The notes below the pieces were generated by a model. The model made no database searches. It was not told where the DNA came from and was given only the letters and a program-made list of their open reading frames with translations. A stretch of 64,000 nt of DNA from Barthelona sp. PCE (lineage: Eukaryota > Metamonada: BaSk clade), in contig JAUFOR010000004.1 of the NCBI GenBank assembly GCA_040285745.1, forward strand, positions 992,001-1,056,000, read 5' to 3'. The translations under genes were made by a program, and so were the position numbers. Positions 9,039 through 18,039 of this stretch are shown here, piece by piece. How positions within the stretch are numbered: position 1 is the first letter of the stretch; every line of letters starts with the position of its first letter.

Positions 9039-10013
9039 TTATTCAAACGCGTTAGAAGGAGGTAAGTCATGACCTTCACCCCTTAATACAGGAAATACAT
9101 ATTCGTGATATATTTGAATGGCCACATCATCAGTAAAGTCTTTATGTTTAATACCACTCACTTTGTAAGCACGCATTCTATTTTCTTGCATTAACTCGAA
9201 CAAACCTAACACATCACCGTTTTCTCTTGATAAAGGATGTTCTTCATCATAAATACTATGAATATCAGTAGAATTTGGAATAAATTCGCTAAAAACACCA
9301 GATTGCCAAGGACGTACTGTTTTATCATCCTCATTAGCAATAAATAATGCAAATTCTAAAGAATTTAATTTCTTACATTCATGAAAATTACGAATATTGT
9401 TTAAATCTGGTAATAATCTACTTTTTTCAAGAAATTTGTTAATGTTATATGTATCTCTGAAATAATTCAAGAAACTTAATCGTTTTTGAAAGAATTTTGC
9501 ATATTCCCAAGTTTTCATTACATAATGAATGAACTTACTCGAAATGAAAGAAATTTTTGGGACTTGACTCACACCACTATTAGGGGTGAAGCCAGTGATT
9601 AGTCTGCGGACTTGAGGGTACCTCTCTGGTTCTTGATTAGCATAGTTTTGAACATAACTACGAGTAATTATTCCACCTTGACTATGTGCTACTATATCAA
9701 TAACCGGAACATCTAAAGCAGCCATTTGTTCAGCAAAGTTGTCAATTTGGAGAAGAAGATCCATTTTGACAGAATCTAAGACTCCTTTACCGATCTCAAT
9801 TACGTGAAGCGGGCGGTTAGGAAATTCTTGCTCAAAATGAGGTACAATTCCTTCCCAGGCAACAACAGACGCAACAATGCCATGCATCAGTATTATGGGT
9901 ATACCTTCATCGCTTGTTTGAATGAAGTTAGAACTTGGAACAACATTAGTAGCAGCTTTTTCCGATGCTGAAGTAATGACCATTAATAAAACAAATAAAA
10001 ATACAAATTTCAT
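9039..10013 (-). CDS. Palmitoyl-protein thioesterase (PPT1/PPT2 family)
   Basis: A 324-residue secreted alpha/beta hydrolase. A signal peptide covers residues 1 to about 17. The family's N-terminal IPIILMHGI strand and oxyanion region follow, then the nucleophile elbow AHSQGG with Ser111. The likely catalytic Asp is in ANEDDKTVRPWQSG (Asp229 or Asp230) and the His in SGIKHKDF (His290), each with the family's surrounding residues. Enzymes of this type remove thioester-linked acyl groups from cysteines of S-acylated proteins in lysosomes. The length is close to that of animal PPTs. With the HGSNAT-like gene at 35919-37127 it points to a working lysosome-type compartment. I cannot choose between the PPT1 and PPT2 classes. 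Confidence 0.88.
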   Translation of the reverse strand: MKFVFLFVLLMVITSASEKAATNVVPSSNFIQTSDEGIPIILMHGIVASVVAWEGIVPHFEQEFPNRPLHVIEIGKGVLDSVKMDLLLQIDNFAEQMAALDVPVIDIVAHSQGGIITRSYVQNYANQEPERYPQVRRLITGFTPNSGVSQVPKISFISSKFIHYVMKTWEYAKFFQKRLSFLNYFRDTYNINKFLEKSRLLPDLNNIRNFHECKKLNSLEFALFIANEDDKTVRPWQSGVFSEFIPNSTDIHSIYDEEHPLSRENGDVLGLFELMQENRMRAYKVSGIKHKDFTDDVAIQIYHEYVFPVLRGEGHDLPPSNAFE

Positions 10014-10036
10014 ACAGTTGATGATGAAAAAACTGT
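10014..10036. promoter_or_regulatory. Dyad ACAGTT/AACTGT abutting the thioesterase ATG
   Basis: Arms of 6 bp (10014-10019 and 10031-10036) separated by 11 nt begin at the base before the start codon. The half site resembles a Myb core (AACNG), the factor class known to bind metamonad promoters in Trichomonas and Giardia. Arms this short can occur by chance. Confidence 0.2.
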
Positions 10037-10117
10037 TGGTTAGAGGAAAAAAAATACAAAACAGCTCAGTAGATGGAAGAGGGGATGTTTATTCCTTATA
10101 AGTTGGACTGTGTACTT

Positions 10118-10140
10118 GTATATGCCTCTAGGGCATATAC
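10118..10140. promoter_or_regulatory. Perfect 9-bp dyad in the divergent thioesterase/COMMD4 spacer
   Basis: GTATATGCC at 10118-10126 and GGCATATAC at 10132-10140 form a perfect inverted repeat with a 5-nt loop, near the middle of the 220-nt divergent spacer. A symmetric site here could serve both genes. No known factor site is recognised. Confidence 0.35.
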
Positions 10141-10233
10141 ATTAACGCTATTTAGATTCACAAATCTGTTTTATCATTACTTCTCATCTTCTTTTTCAAT
10201 ACCTATTTTTGGGAGCAAAATAGAAAGCAAATA

Positions 10234-10818
10234 ATGAGATTTGAATTTTTAGGGTATGCAGATTGTCCAGATTGGCTTCTGGTAGAAATTAGCGATTTAT
10301 GCAAGTTGTCAAGTGTAAGAGTGAAGTTATTGACCAAAATGGTGTGCCTGTTCTTAATATCACCAACAAATGACATTGATTATTCCAGAGTAGAAAAGTA
10401 TATTGAAGGAACAGGTTTTTCTGTTGACGATGCAAAAGAAACGCTATCCGCCTTGCACTTCATTGTGTCAAACGCGGTAAAACACAGCACAGAGCCAACT
10501 ACATTGGCAAATGAACTGATGCAGTTGGGTTTGCATCGTGAGACGTGTAACTCCATGTGTCGTACATTTGATAAATATAGAACGGAGTTAGTTGATTGCT
10601 TAGATTCACAGCGCTTTACTAATAATGATTTTGAAGATATTAAATGGCGAGTTGATAAAATAATAGTGAATACAAGTCCTGTAGTTCATCTTCAGATTAA
10701 AGTTAATGGTGAATACAAAAAATTAGTTATGTCTAAAGAGCAATTTTTTGCGTTAAAACTTGAATTAGAAGCTTCAAGAAACAGAGTTAAGAATATTTTA
10801 AACACTTTATTTACATAA
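10234..10818 (+). CDS. COMMD4: COMM domain-containing protein 4
   Basis: A 194-residue protein that follows animal COMMD4 nearly end to end. The N-terminal MRFEFLGYADCPDWLLVEIS matches the family's MRF-F-CG-DCPDW-L-EIS start. The helical HN region contains LSALHFIVSNAVKHS and LANELMQLGL, typical of COMMD4, and the C-terminal COMM domain begins near IKWRVDKIIVN and ends with a coiled helix. In animals and amoebae ten COMMD proteins assemble into the Commander complex with CCDC22 and CCDC93, which recycles cargo from endosomes. Presence of one member implies the rest are elsewhere in the genome. It is divergent with the thioesterase gene and convergent with the next membrane-protein gene (36-nt gap). 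Confidence 0.9.
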   Translation: MRFEFLGYADCPDWLLVEISDLCKLSSVRVKLLTKMVCLFLISPTNDIDYSRVEKYIEGTGFSVDDAKETLSALHFIVSNAVKHSTEPTTLANELMQLGLHRETCNSMCRTFDKYRTELVDCLDSQRFTNNDFEDIKWRVDKIIVNTSPVVHLQIKVNGEYKKLVMSKEQFFALKLELEASRNRVKNILNTLFT

Positions 10819-10854
10819 TATATATTAACAAGAATTTCAAAAAATCAAACAAAC

Positions 10855-11811
10855 TTATAATGTTGGTTGATTCATTTGAGGGTAGTAAACCGGTGCGCTG
10901 ACATAACCTGTATTTGTAACAATAGGAGTTGGACGCATAGGTGGATGTGATACAATTGGAATAATGGGTGGGCGGGTTTCATTATACGTAACACCTCCTA
11001 CAATAATAGGTTCATCCATAATAATGGCTTTTTCATTTAAGAAACAATGTTTTGAAGTTGAATATTGAACAAAGAGAGCGAAACCCCAACTTAATGCAGG
11101 ATAAACGAGCCAAGATATTTCATTATCAAGGTAATCAACATAAGCTAGATATGTTATAATACCGATATAGAATCCAAGATGGAAATTGAACAACTTCCTG
11201 CATACATTCCCGTTCCAAGAGCAAAACCACAATGACAAGATGACAGAACCATATGGGAGGATCGCATGCAGGCACCACTCACACTCGGGGTCAGTAAACC
11301 ACATAGCGGAAGAAATAGAAGCATAAATTACAAAATTGACATTAAAGGCAATTTTGGTTTTTGAACATTTTTTATCAACAGATTTCAATGCTATCCAATG
11401 GGCTAGGAATCCACCAAGTGTGGGGCCGACTATCCACGCTGACCATGGGTATGTAGGTGCTGCGAAATAGTTTAAATAGATGAATGAAATGTTCAACGCG
11501 AAAATGTTCCAAAAATGCCAAGGAATAGATGGATGTAATGTGCTGGGTGATTGGGCTTTGATTCGAGCAATAACCTCACAATAAATGAATAAGATTGGAG
11601 TGATTGGCCAGCAATAACTTGTCAAAATGTAAAAATTTCCATCTACAAGGAAATATAGGAGAAGTAAGAACAGTGCAAGACCGTTTGAAAGCATCAATTG
11701 TGTTTTAAGCGGAAAACATGATGATTCGATCATTTGTCTTTCTGAAATCGAGTTAATATGCTGCTTTGTGTACGGTTGCTGATTTGCATCGTTTTGATAC
11801 GAGCTGTGCAT
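10855..11811 (-). CDS. Multi-span membrane protein with four 2TM-like repeats
   Basis: A 318-residue protein; the ATG at 11811 is used because the only upstream in-frame start is a GTG. About eight hydrophobic helices form four pairs, each with an aromatic loop before the second helix: SYCWPITP, TYPWSAWIVGP, ECEWCLHAILPYG, EISWLVYPALSWG. This is the same plan as the protein at 7094-8008, so the two are probably diverged paralogues. The C-terminal tail is Pro-rich (PIIPIVSHPPMRPTPI) and may bind cytosolic partners. A perfect palindrome abuts the ATG. Function is unknown. Confidence 0.72.
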   Translation of the reverse strand: MHSSYQNDANQQPYTKQHINSISERQMIESSCFPLKTQLMLSNGLALFLLLLYFLVDGNFYILTSYCWPITPILFIYCEVIARIKAQSPSTLHPSIPWHFWNIFALNISFIYLNYFAAPTYPWSAWIVGPTLGGFLAHWIALKSVDKKCSKTKIAFNVNFVIYASISSAMWFTDPECEWCLHAILPYGSVILSLWFCSWNGNVCRKLFNFHLGFYIGIITYLAYVDYLDNEISWLVYPALSWGFALFVQYSTSKHCFLNEKAIIMDEPIIVGGVTYNETRPPIIPIVSHPPMRPTPIVTNTGYVSAPVYYPQMNQPTL

Positions 11812-11826
11812 CACAACTACGTTGTG
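11812..11826. promoter_or_regulatory. Perfect palindrome CACAAC-3-GTTGTG abutting a start codon
   Basis: Six-bp arms with a 3-nt loop end exactly one base before the ATG of the minus-strand membrane-protein gene. In the mRNA it would form a tight hairpin at the start codon; in DNA it would be a symmetric site. Confidence 0.35.
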
Positions 11827-11912
11827 TATGTGACGAGAAAGGGTTAGAAAGGCTATAGCAAGTTCACATTAAAAATAGACATATTCTTCACTTTCAATAT
11901 TTGGCATTGAAT

Positions 11913-11924
11913 AGGTGATCACCT
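11913..11924. promoter_or_regulatory. Perfect 12-bp palindrome AGGTGATCACCT
   Basis: A fully symmetric site in the middle of the divergent spacer; an AAGGTGACC half site lies about 24 nt further on. The AGGTG core is shared with the dyads at 8016-8038 and 20342-20372. Confidence 0.3.
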
Positions 11925-12131
11925 TTCCACTACATCATTACAAACATAAGGTGACCACTGAAAAATAGCTTTCCATTTTTTAACGCTTATACCGTTACAA
12001 TTTGCTGTTTATTGCATTCAAAGTTATTTATTGGGGACAAAATTTATTCATACCCATAAACCATCAACTCAAATTAACACATCCTATTTCTGCTATTGTT
12101 TAGAATTTTGTTTAACTTTATAAATATTTGA

Positions 12132-13337
12132 ATGCACAAGAAGGCGACAATAATACTCATATGCGTGTCATGTGCTTATCTTTTGGTCTATTTTCATAGA
12201 ATTAGTCCCACAGTATTTCTCAAATCAATATCTGAGGATATGAACATTACCAATTTATCTGAATATTCAAAATGGACATCTGCGTACTTTTTCGCCAACG
12301 CCATTGGTCAGTTGATCATAGGACCATTATTAGACGGATATTCACCGATATTTATTTTTATTTTATCACAGATTATCTCATGTTTGGGTACTATAACAAT
12401 AGCCCTAACTAATTCAGTTGATGTTTCAGCAGTAGGTAGAGCTTTAACTGGGTTTTCTGCTGCTACTACTTTTATACCAGCTCTATATATTATCGAGCGG
12501 CTCTACGATGATCAATTTAATTGGGCAAACACTGTTGTTTTCACATTTGGAGGCCTCGGAGCTATTCTTTCCAGTACACCACTTGCCATACTTGAGGAAT
12601 ATATACATTGGCGGACTATTATGATAGTACTTTTTGTTATTTCTGTTTTTCTATTGATATTTTTTGTATACGCATCAAAGAATCTTAGGTTTGAAGAAAA
12701 AGAGAAACAAAGTGTACGTTTCATTGTAAGTATTAAAAAACTCTTTTCTAACCGGAACTATTTTGTTTTATTTATTTGGATGATATCTAATACATCACAC
12801 TTTTACGTTTTGCTCCTGTTTCTGTTTGAATTCATTGAAGATTTTTATGATATTGATGATTATGTATCATGGGCTCTTACTGCTTATTCATCTTGTCTTC
12901 TTTGGGGTTCATATCTTGCTGCAGTATTGCACAAGGTCATGGGTACGCGTGTTTTGTTGGTTTCAGCACAAATTTTAGGAATTTTTTGTGTTTCATTACT
13001 GTATTTTATTGATAATCTATCAAATTTTGTTTTTCTACTTTGTGGAATTTTAGCATTTGTTTTGAGTCCTATTCAATCTGCAGTTTTCTCCTCTTTGCGT
13101 AAGTTTACTGATAAAGAGATGATGGGTGTATCTTTTGCATTTTGTAATCTGGGTACATTTATTGGTGCCTGGATTTTTCAAAGGATCGGTGGATGGATTA
13201 TAACTAGAGCTGACCGACAACGTTATGGGTATCAACAGCTTTTTATATTTGTTGGTGGTACTTTATTATTTAGTACACTAATTTCTTTACTTTATGATAA
13301 CAAGAAGGAAAAAAAATCCATTGTAATTCCTTTATAA
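12132..13337 (+). CDS. Major facilitator superfamily transporter
   Basis: A 401-residue protein with about 12 membrane helices in two halves. The first loop motif YFHRISPTVFL and the following ISEDMNI are typical of a large bacterial-type MFS group (sugar-phosphate, nitrate and related carriers), and the helix 2-3 loop has the MFS motif A remnant GPLLDGYSP. A short central loop (residues around 190-205) separates the halves. Substrate cannot be told from the sequence. The protein lacks long eukaryotic-type extensions, so bacterial ancestry is possible but not shown; codon use looks like the neighbours. The last codon and stop overlap the stop region of the convergent gene by 6 nt. Confidence 0.82.
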   Translation: MHKKATIILICVSCAYLLVYFHRISPTVFLKSISEDMNITNLSEYSKWTSAYFFANAIGQLIIGPLLDGYSPIFIFILSQIISCLGTITIALTNSVDVSAVGRALTGFSAATTFIPALYIIERLYDDQFNWANTVVFTFGGLGAILSSTPLAILEEYIHWRTIMIVLFVISVFLLIFFVYASKNLRFEEKEKQSVRFIVSIKKLFSNRNYFVLFIWMISNTSHFYVLLLFLFEFIEDFYDIDDYVSWALTAYSSCLLWGSYLAAVLHKVMGTRVLLVSAQILGIFCVSLLYFIDNLSNFVFLLCGILAFVLSPIQSAVFSSLRKFTDKEMMGVSFAFCNLGTFIGAWIFQRIGGWIITRADRQRYGYQQLFIFVGGTLLFSTLISLLYDNKKEKKSIVIPL

Positions 13338-14372
13338 TACATCTTCATAGTCCATTAACAACGTATTGAATTCGTTTATCATGATTTGGTCAGTTAATCT
13401 AAAAAATCTTGTGTATGCTGGTACTTTTTTTAAAAATTCTCTAACACCACTATTTAATATAAAGGAAAGTTTACCAATGGCTTCGTTATTCAATAAAACA
13501 TCTTTAATTTGAAAAAAATTATGTAACAAAATTTTTTTTCTTTCAAATGATATTTCTTCTATGCAACTATTAAGTATAAATGTTTGAATGCATCTTATCA
13601 TAATAATAGATGGTGTAGTGGTGAAGTTGAGTTCAAAAGTTATTGGAACATATTGTGGAAATTTAAATACACATGATAAATCCAGTGTTGTTCCACCAAT
13701 AAAACCTCCTAAAGGAAAAACAACTCCAATTGATGTTAACGAAAAGATTTTTTGATTGGATAACAAATTATTGATTTTTTTTATCTGCTCTTCAGATAAT
13801 ATGATTATTTCTAATGAATGAATATGACACAATAATCGCAGTAATGTACAAAGAAAAGGTGAATATATTCTTTCTAATACCGTTATAAAACTATCAAAAT
13901 AATTTCCATCTAATTCAATGGAAACATTAAGGTTATAATTAATGGTTACAAATGTTAAGTATACAATCCAAAAAAATTTTTCAAGGGGTAGTAGTCGTCT
14001 TTTTGGAAGCTGTTTCAGAAAATTATATATAAGGGTTTCTAACTGTTGAGGATCGTTAATACCAAATGCGGTATAACTGGCAAGAATAATAAAATTACAC
14101 AATTTGATCATGCGCTCTTTGCGTTTGAGCAACAATGTTCCATCTAAAAGGTCTGTGAATGTCAAAAGTGTTTGCCTCGCATCAAACAGCACGGGATATC
14201 CGAGTGGACAGAAATGGAAAGGTAATGAATACAATTCGACATATGTAGTTGCTCCTGGATCAGTAAAAGAGAACAACTGGAAAAAATAGACCCCGTTCAC
14301 CCTGACGCTCAGTTGTTTCAGTAGATCAAGAATCGGTTTGTCGATATAATTATTCTTCCTCAATTTGCTCAT
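13332..14372 (-). CDS. Hypothetical protein, mostly helical
   Basis: A 346-residue protein starting MSKLRKNNYIDKP. It is rich in Leu, Ile and Phe with many amphipathic helices and no clear signal peptide or strong membrane span, which suggests a folded cytosolic helical protein. A Gly-rich stretch (VVFPLGGFIGGTTLD) sits at about residues 212-226. I recognise no family. Its 3' end overlaps the MFS gene by 6 nt, and it is divergent from the surface-protein gene at 14540 with a 167-nt spacer. Confidence 0.65.
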   Translation of the reverse strand: MSKLRKNNYIDKPILDLLKQLSVRVNGVYFFQLFSFTDPGATTYVELYSLPFHFCPLGYPVLFDARQTLLTFTDLLDGTLLLKRKERMIKLCNFIILASYTAFGINDPQQLETLIYNFLKQLPKRRLLPLEKFFWIVYLTFVTINYNLNVSIELDGNYFDSFITVLERIYSPFLCTLLRLLCHIHSLEIIILSEEQIKKINNLLSNQKIFSLTSIGVVFPLGGFIGGTTLDLSCVFKFPQYVPITFELNFTTTPSIIMIRCIQTFILNSCIEEISFERKKILLHNFFQIKDVLLNNEAIGKLSFILNSGVREFLKKVPAYTRFFRLTDQIMINEFNTLLMDYEDVL

Positions 14373-14493
14373 TTAAAACAAAAATTTTACCCTTAACATG
14401 TCCCAAAGTCTGTATTGTACGATCTTGGCTGTTTAAAAAACACCGTTGTTAAGGAAAGAATTCAAATCTGATATGTAGTTGAATTTGTGTGTA

Positions 14494-14521
14494 ACACCCT
14501 TTTAAACTTTGTAAAGGGTGT
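14494..14521. promoter_or_regulatory. Dyad ACACCCTTT/AAAGGGTGT upstream of a surface-protein gene
   Basis: Perfect 9-bp arms (14494-14502 and 14513-14521) with a 10-nt loop lie 18 nt before the ATG at 14540. This is the longest promoter-proximal dyad in the window and shares its ACACC core with two others. Confidence 0.4.
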
Positions 14522-14539
14522 AATTTCCTAGTTTATACC

Positions 14540-17119
14540 ATGTTAGCATATTTTTTTGTTTACATAATTGTTTTATGTGGTTTATGTTGCAATGGTTTTG
14601 TTTACTACAACTATACGGAATCAAGTTACGTTTTTCGGTTAGAAAATCCGCAATCAGGCACATATAGTCTTGACGAATCGTTTTATTTCAGTACTGATCA
14701 GTACTTTTTTGAAGAAGAAATTGCATTCACTCTTGACTTTTCTTTTTCTTGTTCCAGTAATTTTAGCAGTGGAAACACTTTTTTTGACATTTCAGAGAAC
14801 GTTGTGGGGGTTAGTGAGTCAGATCCAGTGAGTTTGTTTTTTAAACCACTTGAATTCGGATCAGTTGAACCTTTTTTTGACTTTTTATTCATTACAGCTT
14901 CTCCACCTTCTGTGAACTCATATTCAACATTCATCAATACTGATGAAAGTAATGTTATTTTAAAGAATGGAAGTGAGTACATTTCTTTAAAGCATGTTGG
15001 TGATTCATTTTTTGTTTCTTTTTCTGATTATGAAGTCCCAAGGTGCACATCGCACAGTTATCGATCTAATTCTTCTGAAACAACTGATCATTTTATTAAT
15101 TTTTCAACAGAAAATGCATACTCATATGTTACTTTTGAAACAAATAATCAGAATACATCTTGTAATGTTAATGCAGATGCGTATAACGATGTTTTTGTGT
15201 TTTTAAAACATTCTGTTCATACACCTACTGTTAATTTTTCTAATTTAGCATTTGCTTACAGAATTGATGAAGATTGTTTGTCTGATCCTTTTTTTCCCAC
15301 TTGTTTTGATACATTAGGGATGTCAAATAGCGCCTTTGTTGATGTTATTGATAATTTTGAACCAAATTATTGTGGAAGTTACATGCTTGATAGTGAACAA
15401 TGGTCAAGGAATTTTGGTCATAATTCTTTCACTGATTGCTCCAACAACATTGGGTCATGTGTTCCAAATACTCAGGACAAAATGGGTGATTATAGTCTTT
15501 TACCTTACGGATCTAATCTAAAGAGTTTTTCTTTAAATCAAACAAAAGGTGTTATTAAACTATATTATGATTTTTTTTCTTACATTGACATAATGTTTCC
15601 GTTTTTATCAACAATCAAATTGAAGGAACCCACAGTAATAGATCTGTTTATTAGTCTTATTAGTAATTCGAGTGAGAAAAATGACGGATATTTGATTATT
15701 AGTTTTTTTAACGGTGGAACATATGAGGGTGTATATGACATCTCTGTTGAATGTGAGCATATTCAATTTGAAATTTCAAATGAAAATACGTTGGAAACGG
15801 AGATAGTTTTGCCCCATAACACAACATCAAATACAGAATATTCATTTTCTGTTGTACCCAGCTTTGAATTGATGAACGGATCATGTTCCGTTTATGTAGA
15901 TGTTAGAACAAAGCAGCTATGGTCAGATGATGACAAATCAATGAGTATTGAAATTAATTATGAATTATTTTATGGAAGGCTAGTTGATCCGTGTCTTTTA
16001 GATTTACCTAAACCATATACTACGATGCTTAATATGGAACACATCATCGATGATTCATTTAAGATTAGTGATGTTGAATTCACCATTGATTTTTCCAATG
16101 AAGGAATATTTGCAGATTATGAATACTTTGCATTCTGCAAGTTAAATCATATTGAGCACAGGATATCAAAGGTTGCTGCAGTTGCTACAAACGAACATTC
16201 CACTGAAAAACTGATTTTAAGTTTCAATCGGGAAAAGGAATTGGAAACATATATTTGTGAATTCGGAATCAAAATCATACCTAATACAATGCTATGTATC
16301 AATGAGAGTATCAATTCAACTAGCATACAGTTTAATTTGCGACCAATTGATGCTATGTATGTGACTGATAGCATGGATTACTCCTTTTTAACTGAAGCAA
16401 AACATAGTTTTTTAGTTCTTTTAACATCTGATTTATTTGGATATGTACAGTCCACACCAGCTATATATTTTATCACTGTTTTTTATATTTTTCCAATTTT
16501 TACATTAATTTTTTTATGTTATGAAAAAAAACAAATTGTTGTATCTGTTTTCAGTCATTCACAGAAACAAGTTAGCAGAAAATCTATGGCTGGTTGTGCT
16601 ACTATGAAGGGTATTGTTACTATTGAACGAGATAAATATATTGACTATTTTGAATCACGTATTGAAAAGGGTAAAAAAAAGTACCGTGGATTATATATTT
16701 ATTCGGCAAGAAAAGCAGATAATAGTTTGTTCGGAAAGATAATTCATCCACAATATGATGAATTAGATGTTATACGTACTATTGAATTTGAAGAAACTGT
16801 TAGCATAGATCGAATTGAGTTTAATGATGGTTATGAACCAGAAGATGATGTTAAGTCCTTTCATGTTATATATAGTGTTGGTAACACAGCATTTTTAGTC
16901 ATTGGGAGTCTTTTAGACTGTAATATCAACACATCTCTAACCTCTGATACATTTACTGACCATGGTACTCCCATTCAAAACGCTTTACTTGATTCAATTA
17001 ACGGCAGCAGTATAACATTGAGTTCAACGTATAGTTCAGTTATGGAATCTCGTAGCTTTATTAAAGAAGAAACTGTTCTTGAATCGATGCAAAGATATTT
17101 CAGAATGAATCACAGATAA
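14540..17119 (+). CDS. Single-pass type I surface protein, unknown
   Basis: An 859-residue protein. A signal peptide covers residues 1 to about 20 (hydrophobic, ending CCNGFVYY). A long ectodomain of about 600 residues is rich in Phe, Ser, Asp and Asn-X-Ser/Thr sequons, with scattered cysteines and no recognised domain. One membrane span lies at about residues 640-662 (YFITVFYIFPIFTLIFLCY). The cytosolic part of nearly 200 residues starts with a basic stretch and contains a conserved-looking block around YIDYFESRIEKGKKKYRGLY, then a Ser/Thr-rich end. A receptor or adhesin is the natural reading. It is followed after 74 nt by the macro-domain gene on the same strand. Confidence 0.75.
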   Translation: MLAYFFVYIIVLCGLCCNGFVYYNYTESSYVFRLENPQSGTYSLDESFYFSTDQYFFEEEIAFTLDFSFSCSSNFSSGNTFFDISENVVGVSESDPVSLFFKPLEFGSVEPFFDFLFITASPPSVNSYSTFINTDESNVILKNGSEYISLKHVGDSFFVSFSDYEVPRCTSHSYRSNSSETTDHFINFSTENAYSYVTFETNNQNTSCNVNADAYNDVFVFLKHSVHTPTVNFSNLAFAYRIDEDCLSDPFFPTCFDTLGMSNSAFVDVIDNFEPNYCGSYMLDSEQWSRNFGHNSFTDCSNNIGSCVPNTQDKMGDYSLLPYGSNLKSFSLNQTKGVIKLYYDFFSYIDIMFPFLSTIKLKEPTVIDLFISLISNSSEKNDGYLIISFFNGGTYEGVYDISVECEHIQFEISNENTLETEIVLPHNTTSNTEYSFSVVPSFELMNGSCSVYVDVRTKQLWSDDDKSMSIEINYELFYGRLVDPCLLDLPKPYTTMLNMEHIIDDSFKISDVEFTIDFSNEGIFADYEYFAFCKLNHIEHRISKVAAVATNEHSTEKLILSFNREKELETYICEFGIKIIPNTMLCINESINSTSIQFNLRPIDAMYVTDSMDYSFLTEAKHSFLVLLTSDLFGYVQSTPAIYFITVFYIFPIFTLIFLCYEKKQIVVSVFSHSQKQVSRKSMAGCATMKGIVTIERDKYIDYFESRIEKGKKKYRGLYIYSARKADNSLFGKIIHPQYDELDVIRTIEFEETVSIDRIEFNDGYEPEDDVKSFHVIYSVGNTAFLVIGSLLDCNINTSLTSDTFTDHGTPIQNALLDSINGSSITLSSTYSSVMESRSFIKEETVLESMQRYFRMNHR

Positions 17120-17193
17120 TTTCAGTAAATGTCTAATTTTTGTGGATAAAATGTATAAAGAGGATAAAATAATAGCTAATTGTTCGTACTTCG

Positions 17194-18039
17194 ATGAAAA
17201 TAAATTGTACAAATTTGTTTAACCCTTTAACAATGAATGTTGAGGAATTAGAACCTTGGTCTGCAAAAGGGCTTGAGTTTACACAGCAGCTTTTTGATAA
17301 TATTGGAGATGTGCTTGAAGACTATGCAAATTTTTCTAATTTAGGGCGATGGGAGCCTGATTATGCAGCTGATACCATCTTAAATGATCAAATAGTGCTA
17401 GTACACCGCGACCCGCTGGAGTTAGAAGCAGATTGCATTTGTTTAAGCATAGATGAAAATTCACACCCTGTTGCTGAGTCATGTACATTAAAAATGGTAG
17501 ACGCCATCGGACGCCCTCTATTAGACACGCTGGATGGACTGGGTGCATTAAACCAGGGTGACATACGCACATATAGTATTGATGAGGGACAAAAGAATAT
17601 TAATTATAAGAAGGTATTTTTAGCTTGTGTACCTCCTGAAGAAAACCTTCCAACGGGTATCAAGACACTAACGGTCAATAACATTGGAAGTGTATCAGTT
17701 TTGTTGAGGTTATATCAGAAATGTTTAACTCAAGCCGTTCAGAATGATTTTGAAACAATAGTATTAACACCCTTGGCTGTATTAGAGGAACCAACAGCTA
17801 TGAAACCAGGGTATGGATTGATCCCTGCAGCACATGCAGCATTGCGTTTTGTTCGTGCATGGTTGGATGATGGAGTGAATAGTAGTTTATTAACTAAGGT
17901 AGTGTTTTGTGTCAGTTCAAAACGAGAGTATGCAGTGTATAAGGATTTGATGTTGAGGATATTCCCTATTAGTAGATTGGACCATGATGATAAAACTGTT
18001 GAAGATTTTGATATTGAATTCAGTGACTTAGAAGATTGA
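17194..18039 (+). CDS. Macro-domain protein, GDAP2-like
   Basis: A 281-residue protein; a second in-frame ATG at 17233 is a possible alternative start. Residues from about 70 to 260 follow the macro fold: a strand and loop with HPVAESCTLKMVDAIG, a helix LLRLYQKCLTQAVQNDFETIVLTPL, the PGYGLIPAAHAALRFVRAWL helix and the closing strand LTKVVFCVSSKREYAVYKDLMLRIFP. This order matches the macro domain of GDAP2-type proteins. The Gly-rich ADP-ribose loop and its Asn are not present, so ligand binding or hydrolase activity is doubtful. The CRAL-TRIO domain of animal GDAP2 is missing. The tail is acidic. Its role is unknown. Confidence 0.72.
   Translation: MKINCTNLFNPLTMNVEELEPWSAKGLEFTQQLFDNIGDVLEDYANFSNLGRWEPDYAADTILNDQIVLVHRDPLELEADCICLSIDENSHPVAESCTLKMVDAIGRPLLDTLDGLGALNQGDIRTYSIDEGQKNINYKKVFLACVPPEENLPTGIKTLTVNNIGSVSVLLRLYQKCLTQAVQNDFETIVLTPLAVLEEPTAMKPGYGLIPAAHAALRFVRAWLDDGVNSSLLTKVVFCVSSKREYAVYKDLMLRIFPISRLDHDDKTVEDFDIEFSDLED

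Larger units (their letters stand above)
11812..12131. other. Divergent intergenic region, 320 nt, with palindromes
   Basis: Spacer between the 2TM-like gene and the MFS transporter. It holds palindromes at 11812-11826 and 11913-11924 and another AAGGTG core at about 11948. I see no gene in it. Confidence 0.6.
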
